Source: Thermoleophilia bacterium
GTDB lineage: Bacteria; Actinomycetota; Thermoleophilia; Gaiellales; Gaiellaceae
Reading direction: 5' to 3'
NCBI GenBank assembly: GCA_013362295.1
Contig: JABFWJ010000433.1
Coordinates: 1-8,882, forward strand
DNA: 8,882 bases
Made by a program: the position numbers and the translations under genes. Positions 5,372-8,882 of the stretch are shown in pieces. The notes beneath the pieces were generated by a model. That model was not told where the DNA came from. It searched no databases and saw nothing but the letters and a program-made list of their open reading frames with translations. Every line of letters begins with the position of its first letter. The stretch's first letter is position 1.

Positions 5372-6061
5372 CTAACGGAGTCGAGCGATCGGCGGGAGGC
5401 CGACGGACACCCCTTCGCGGCGCGGTCCGGGCACGTTGGCGAAGCGAAACGGCGCCGGCTCGCGACCCGGTTGCACGAACCAGCACTCGCCCGTGCCCTC
5501 GCTCGCCGCTGCGAGCCACATCGCGTCCGCTACCTCCTCCGGCCGCAACAGCGGGAAGCCGGCGTCGGCGAACAGCGCCCGCTGGCCGTGCTGGTCGAGC
5601 ATCGGCGTGTCCGCGATACCGGGGCAGATCGCGTTCACCTTGAGCGGCGCGAGCGCCGGCGCGACACTGCGGACGAAACCGACGATCGCGTGCTTCGTCA
5701 GCGAGTAGATCGGATCGAGCGGCATGCCGACCAGCCCGGCGAGTGACGCCGTCGCAACGATCGTGCCGCGCTCCATCACCTGCGCCAGTCGCCGCACGCC
5801 GAAGACCACCCCGTCGACGTTGACGGAGACGGCCCGCCGGTAGTCCTCCGGCGCCAGCTTCCTCAGGTCGGTCTCCGCGGTCAGGATCCCTGCGTTGAGC
5901 ACCGCGAGGTCGACCGCCTGGACGCGTTCCCAGGCCATCGGGTCGGCGACGTCGAAGCCGTTCACGAGGTCGAGCGACTCGACGTCGTAGCCCTCCCGCT
6001 CGAGCCGTGCGCGCATCGCCCGCCCGAGGCCCCCTTCGCCTCCCGTGACGAGCGCCTTCAC
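5372..6061 (-). CDS. Short-chain dehydrogenase/reductase (SDR)
   Basis: A classical SDR of 229 residues. The cofactor loop is VTGGEGGLG (5-13), followed by Asp31 at the end of beta-2 (SLDLV), which favours NAD(H) over NADP(H). NAG (56-58), Asn81, Ser106 in ATASLAG, Tyr119 and Lys123 in YSLTK complete the Asn-Ser-Tyr-Lys active site, and PG at 147-148 follows. The C-terminal ECWFVQPGREPAPFRFANVPGPR is common in actinobacterial SDRs near acyl-CoA genes. It likely oxidises or reduces a hydroxy/keto group, possibly of a CoA ester. The GTG start at 6061 overlaps the stop of the preceding reductase gene by four bases (GTGA), so it is translationally coupled and is the last gene of the four-gene operon. 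The substrate is unknown. Confidence 0.9.
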   Translation of the reverse strand: MKALVTGGEGGLGRAMRARLEREGYDVESLDLVNGFDVADPMAWERVQAVDLAVLNAGILTAETDLRKLAPEDYRRAVSVNVDGVVFGVRRLAQVMERGTIVATASLAGLVGMPLDPIYSLTKHAIVGFVRSVAPALAPLKVNAICPGIADTPMLDQHGQRALFADAGFPLLRPEEVADAMWLAAASEGTGECWFVQPGREPAPFRFANVPGPRREGVSVGLPPIARLR

Positions 6062-6957
6062 GGCTCGAGCACCACCTTGCCGACGTGCCGGCGCGACTCG
6101 ATCAGTGCGTGGGCGTCGCCGGCGTCGCCGAGTGCAAACGTCGAGCCGACGCGCGGGTCGATCTCACCCCTCGCCCACAAGGTGAGGAGCTCCTCGGCGG
6201 CCTCGTGCACGAGCTCCGGGCGCAGTTTCATCAGCCTGCCGAGATAGACCCCGACAACGGCGGCATTCCGGCCCACGAGCCACTGCACGCTCGGGTCCTC
6301 CCACAGCCCGCCGGCAAAGCCGATCGCGACAATCGTGCCGAGCGGGTTGAGGAGCGGCAGCGAGCGCGTGAAGATGTCGCCGCCGACGGGGTCGATCACC
6401 ACGTCGACGCGGAGGTCGTCGATCTCGTCGTATCCCACCGCCTGGTCGGCCCCGACCTCGCGCGCGAACGCACGCTTCTCCTCCGAGCTCGCCGTCGCGA
6501 TCACGGTCGCGCCCCTGAGCTTGGCGAGCTCGATCGCCGCGCTGCCCACGCCGCCAGAGCCCGCGTGCACGAGTACCACTGATCGGGCACTGATATGCAA
6601 CTGGTGTACGAGTGGTATATGAGCCGTCAGGTACGTCGTGAGGAACGAGGCTCCGGCCGCGTAGGACGCGTTGTCGGGCAGCGGGAACGTCCAGTGCGGG
6701 TCGACCTCGACCCGCTCCGCGTAGCCGCCTGCGGCGCGCGGTAGCGCCAGCACCCGCCTCCCCTCGAGGTCGCCCGCGACCTCGTTGCCGAGCACGTACG
6801 GAAGCGGCGGCATCTGCGGATACAGGCCGCGGCGGATCAGGACGTCGGCGAAGTTCACGCCGGCCGCACGCACGTCGAGAATCGCGCCGTCCTCGGGCTC
6901 CGCGACGTCCTCGAGCGCGAGCTCGCCGCCGACCTCGCGCAGGACGATCGCTTTCAA
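6058..6957 (-). CDS. Zinc-free MDR / quinone oxidoreductase-type NAD(P)H enzyme
   Basis: The 299-residue protein begins MKAIVLREVGGELALEDVAEP, and has the GroES-like domain with VRAAGVNFADVLIRRGLYP (29-47) and YVLGNEVAGDLEG (54-66), then the Rossmann domain with VVLVHAGSGGVGSAAIELAKLRGATVIATASS (127-158). The Cys/His zinc ligands of alcohol dehydrogenases are missing, which places it with quinone oxidoreductases and enoyl reductases. In this operon reduction of an enone or enoyl-CoA is plausible. The start is TTG at 6957: family homology begins there, and GAAGG, overlapping the upstream stop codon, is a usable Shine-Dalgarno. A nearby out-of-frame ATG stops after a few codons. The gene follows enoyl-CoA hydratase by ten bases and overlaps the SDR by four. 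Codons for residues 110-128 are unusually A/T-ending for this window. Confidence 0.9.
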   Translation of the reverse strand: MKAIVLREVGGELALEDVAEPEDGAILDVRAAGVNFADVLIRRGLYPQMPPLPYVLGNEVAGDLEGRRVLALPRAAGGYAERVEVDPHWTFPLPDNASYAAGASFLTTYLTAHIPLVHQLHISARSVVLVHAGSGGVGSAAIELAKLRGATVIATASSEEKRAFAREVGADQAVGYDEIDDLRVDVVIDPVGGDIFTRSLPLLNPLGTIVAIGFAGGLWEDPSVQWLVGRNAAVVGVYLGRLMKLRPELVHEAAEELLTLWARGEIDPRVGSTFALGDAGDAHALIESRRHVGKVVLEP

Positions 6958-6967
6958 CGAGGTGCCT

Positions 6968-7684
6968 TCATCGGCCGGTCCAGTTCGCCTGCCGCTTCTC
7001 GAGGAACGCGGCGACGCCCTCCTGACCGTCCTCGGAGTTGAGGCAGGCGGCGAATGCCTGCACCTCGCGTTCGTCGTGGCGGTCGTCACGAGTATCGCGC
7101 AGCAACGACTTGATCTGGCGGATCGCATGCGGGCTTTGCCTGTCGAGCGGCTCGACGTACCGTGCAATGCCGGCTTCGAGGTCGTCGACGACGAACTCGA
7201 CGAGCCCCCAGCTCTCGGCCGTCTCCGCCGGGATCCGCTCACCCGACATGATCAACCACGCAGCGCGGCCGCGCGAGATCAGGCGCGGCGCGCGTTGCGT
7301 GCCGCCGCCGCCCGGCAGCAGGCCGAGATTCACCTCCGGGAAGCCGAGCTGGGCGTCGCGCGTGGCGACGCGGAAGTCGCACGCGAGCGCGATCTCGAGG
7401 CCGCCGCCGAGGCAGTAGCCGTGAATCGCGGCGACGACCGGGACGGGCGCCGACTCGATCAGGTCGGCGACCGGCTGGATGCCGGCGGGCCGGTCACCCT
7501 CGGCTGCGCCGCCGACGAAGCCCGTGATGTCGGCACCGGCTGAGAACGCCCGCTCTCCCTTCCCGCGCAGCACGACCGCGTTGACGCCGCCGTCGAGGTT
7601 CTCGAACGCGTTCCACAGCGTCTCGATGATCCCGCTGTTGACGGCGTTGACCGGCGGATTGTCGAGCCAGACGGTCTCGATCAC
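6968..7684 (-). CDS. Enoyl-CoA hydratase/isomerase (crotonase) family protein
   Basis: The 238-residue protein has the crotonase core: FSAGADITGF (47-56) and HGYCLGGGLEIALACDFRVA (88-107), which build the oxyanion hole, and AQLGFPEVNLGLLPGGGGTQR (111-131). Both acids needed for hydration are present, Glu97 (GGGLE) and Glu117 (FPE), so true hydratase activity is likely. It would hydrate a 2-enoyl-CoA in the cytoplasm. The N-terminus is about ten residues shorter than usual: the protein starts MIETVWLDNPPVNAVN, lacking most of the first beta hairpin. The GTG start at 7684 overlaps the acyl-CoA ligase stop by four bases (GTGA), showing coupling, though an earlier start inside the ligase gene could be real. 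The ligase-hydratase-reductase-SDR order suggests a degradative CoA pathway. Confidence 0.92.
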   Translation of the reverse strand: MIETVWLDNPPVNAVNSGIIETLWNAFENLDGGVNAVVLRGKGERAFSAGADITGFVGGAAEGDRPAGIQPVADLIESAPVPVVAAIHGYCLGGGLEIALACDFRVATRDAQLGFPEVNLGLLPGGGGTQRAPRLISRGRAAWLIMSGERIPAETAESWGLVEFVVDDLEAGIARYVEPLDRQSPHAIRQIKSLLRDTRDDRHDEREVQAFAACLNSEDGQEGVAAFLEKRQANWTGR

Positions 7685-8882
7685 TGGGAGCTCACCGCAG
7701 CGGAGCGTGCGTCAGACTGCGGTGCGTCAGACTGCGGTGCGTCAGACTGCGGTGTCGCCTGCGGTGCGAACAGCTCGCGGAGCTCGGTCTTGCGGAACTT
7801 GCCGACGCTCGTCTTCGGGATCTCCGCAATGAACTCGAAGCGGTCTGGCAGCCACCACTTCGCGAAGCTCGGCTCGAGGAACGCGCGGAGCTCCTCGGCG
7901 GTCGCGGACTGCCCTTCGCGCAGCACGACCGCGGCGAGCGGACGCTCGTCCCACTTCGCGTCCGGAACGGCGATCACCGCAGCCTCGGCGATCGCCGGGT
8001 GCGCCATCAGCGCGTTCTCGAGCTCGACCGACGAGATCCACTCGCCGCCCGACTTGATCACGTCCTTCGAGCGATCCTTGATCTGGACGAACCCGCGCGG
8101 GTGCATCGAGACGACGTCACCGGTCTTGAACCAGCCGTCGTCGGTCCACCGCTCCGCCTGCTCCGGTGTGTCGTAGTACCCGGCGGCGACCCACGGTCCG
8201 CGGATCTCGAGCTCGCCCATCGACTCGCCGTCCCACGGCAGGAGGTTGCCGTCGGCGTCGCGGTTGCGGAGCTCGACGAGCGGCAGCGGCCGGCCCTGCA
8301 TGGCGACGTAGTCGAACTGCGTCTCCTCGTCTGCCTCGGAGAGCTCCCCGGGCAGCTGAGCGGTCGAGGCGACCGGCGACGTCTCGGTCATCCCCCAGCC
8401 GTGCACGACGGTCATCCCGTGCCGCTGCTTGAAGCCGGCGATCATCGCCCGCGGGGCGGCCGAGCCGCCGACGAGCATGCCTTTCATCCTCGAGAGATCC
8501 CATTTGCCCGGAGTCGCGTCGAGCAAGGCGAGGATACCGAGCCAGATCGTCGGCACCCCGGCAGTCCACGTCACCTGCTCCTCCGCGAACGCCTCGAGCA
8601 GGCTCTCCGGGTCGAGAAACGGCCCGGGATAGACGAGCTTGGCGCCGATCATCGTCGCGAGATACGGATAGCCCCACGCGTTCGCATGGAACATCGGAAC
8701 GACCGGGAGGATGCAGTCCGACTCGGAAATGCCGAGGCCCATCGGGTTCCCGGCAGCGACGCCGAGCGTGTGCAGCATCGTCGAGCGGTGTGAGTTCAGG
8801 ACGCCCTTCGGCAGCCCTGTCGTACCGCTCGTGTAGCACATGGCGGCGGCCTCGTTCTCGTTCAGCCCGGGATCGCGCCAGT
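7681..8882 (-). CDS. Fatty-acyl-CoA ligase (AMP-binding, FadD-like), N-terminus outside window
   Basis: The frame is open through the right edge, so about 399 C-terminal residues are visible of an expected 540 or so. Numbering from the Met at 8841, the adenylation motifs run in order: the phosphate loop YTSGTTGLPKG (3-13), PMFHANAWGYPY (49-60), GWGMTETSP (148-156), WFKTGDV (237-243), DRSKDVIKSGGEWISSVELEN (256-276) and IPKTSVGKFRKTELR (341-355), with catalytic Lys348. IKSGGEWISS and GKFRK match medium/long-chain fatty-acyl-CoA synthetases of the Thermus TTHA0604/FadD type. It activates a carboxylic acid with ATP and CoA, supplying the downstream enzymes; chain length cannot be read. After the usual end (ELFAP) comes a short repetitive Gln/Ser/Asp tail of about 26 residues. 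The visible part is intact, with no frameshift, and overlaps the hydratase gene by four bases. Confidence 0.93.
   Translation of the reverse strand, partial: WRDPGLNENEAAAMCYTSGTTGLPKGVLNSHRSTMLHTLGVAAGNPMGLGISESDCILPVVPMFHANAWGYPYLATMIGAKLVYPGPFLDPESLLEAFAEEQVTWTAGVPTIWLGILALLDATPGKWDLSRMKGMLVGGSAAPRAMIAGFKQRHGMTVVHGWGMTETSPVASTAQLPGELSEADEETQFDYVAMQGRPLPLVELRNRDADGNLLPWDGESMGELEIRGPWVAAGYYDTPEQAERWTDDGWFKTGDVVSMHPRGFVQIKDRSKDVIKSGGEWISSVELENALMAHPAIAEAAVIAVPDAKWDERPLAAVVLREGQSATAEELRAFLEPSFAKWWLPDRFEFIAEIPKTSVGKFRKTELRELFAPQATPQSDAPQSDAPQSDARSAAVSSQ
7707..7754 (-). repeat. 15-base tandem repeat (3.2 copies) in the ligase tail
   Basis: The unit GTCAGACTGCGGTGC (plus strand) is repeated without mismatch for 48 bases. 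In the ligase frame it encodes PQSDA three times (residues 364-378 from the Met at 8841). Because the unit is a multiple of three, copy changes would not break the frame. It lies after the last conserved motif, so it should not affect catalysis. Confidence 0.9.

Noticed and set aside
5389..5403. Five-bp TCGGC/GCCGA hairpin near the SDR end as terminator
   Set aside because: It is short, lies before the stop codon and has no T-run; such stems are expected by chance at this GC content.
7707..7754. Tandem repeat as a CRISPR array
   Set aside because: The units are directly adjacent without spacers, only 15 bases long, and in frame within the ligase gene.

Overview
The window is a GC-rich, densely packed stretch of bacterial chromosome. 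It fits a high-GC actinobacterium: there is an F420-type LLM oxidoreductase, a DUF4242 protein, several acyl-CoA enzymes, frequent GTG/TTG starts and start codons that lack a Shine-Dalgarno sequence. This is judged from gene content and composition; I cannot name the genus. Ten protein genes fill it, two of them cut by the window edges. No RNA genes, CRISPR arrays, insertion sequences or other mobile elements were seen, and no gap between genes exceeds about 130 bases.

Layout. The left edge holds the 3' half of an EamA/DMT-type membrane transporter (+), followed by a 126-base convergent gap with a duplicated 15-base hairpin sequence. Then come a histidine phosphatase (-) and, divergently, an APH-fold phosphotransferase (+). 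The phosphotransferase overlaps by 4 bases, tail to tail, an F420-dependent LLM-class oxidoreductase (-). That gene is in turn divergent, with only 13-19 bases between starts, from an acyl-CoA dehydrogenase (+), which is followed at once by a YqgE/AlgH protein (+). A small DUF4242 protein (-) converges on YqgE. The right third is a tightly coupled minus-strand operon: acyl-CoA ligase (cut by the right edge), enoyl-CoA hydratase, zinc-free quinone-oxidoreductase-type MDR enzyme and short-chain dehydrogenase, with two GTGA stop/start overlaps.

How it may work together. Ligase, hydratase, MDR reductase and SDR form a CoA-thioester degradation set. The APH-type kinase and the acyl-CoA dehydrogenase resemble the two halves of the ACAD10/ACAD11 proteins and the bacterial LvaA/LvaC pair, which phosphorylate and then eliminate a 4-hydroxyacyl-CoA. 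With an acyl-CoA ligase and an SDR beside them, the neighbourhood could be an unlinked-operon version of 4-hydroxy-acid or 4-oxo-acid catabolism, with the LLM oxidoreductase and histidine phosphatase as possible extra members. This is inference from family and context.

The most striking non-coding signal is an identical 12-base sequence, CATAGCATCGCA, in both divergent gaps. It lies 3 and 4 bases before the start codons of the kinase and the LLM oxidoreductase. It contains TAGCAT, a TANNNT-type -10 element at the right distance for leaderless transcripts, with a second -10-like hexamer on the opposite strand. This suggests common control of the kinase, the oxidoreductase and perhaps their divergent partners. 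A perfect 12-bp hairpin just after the kinase stop codon, inside the 3' end of the oxidoreductase gene, is a likely terminator.
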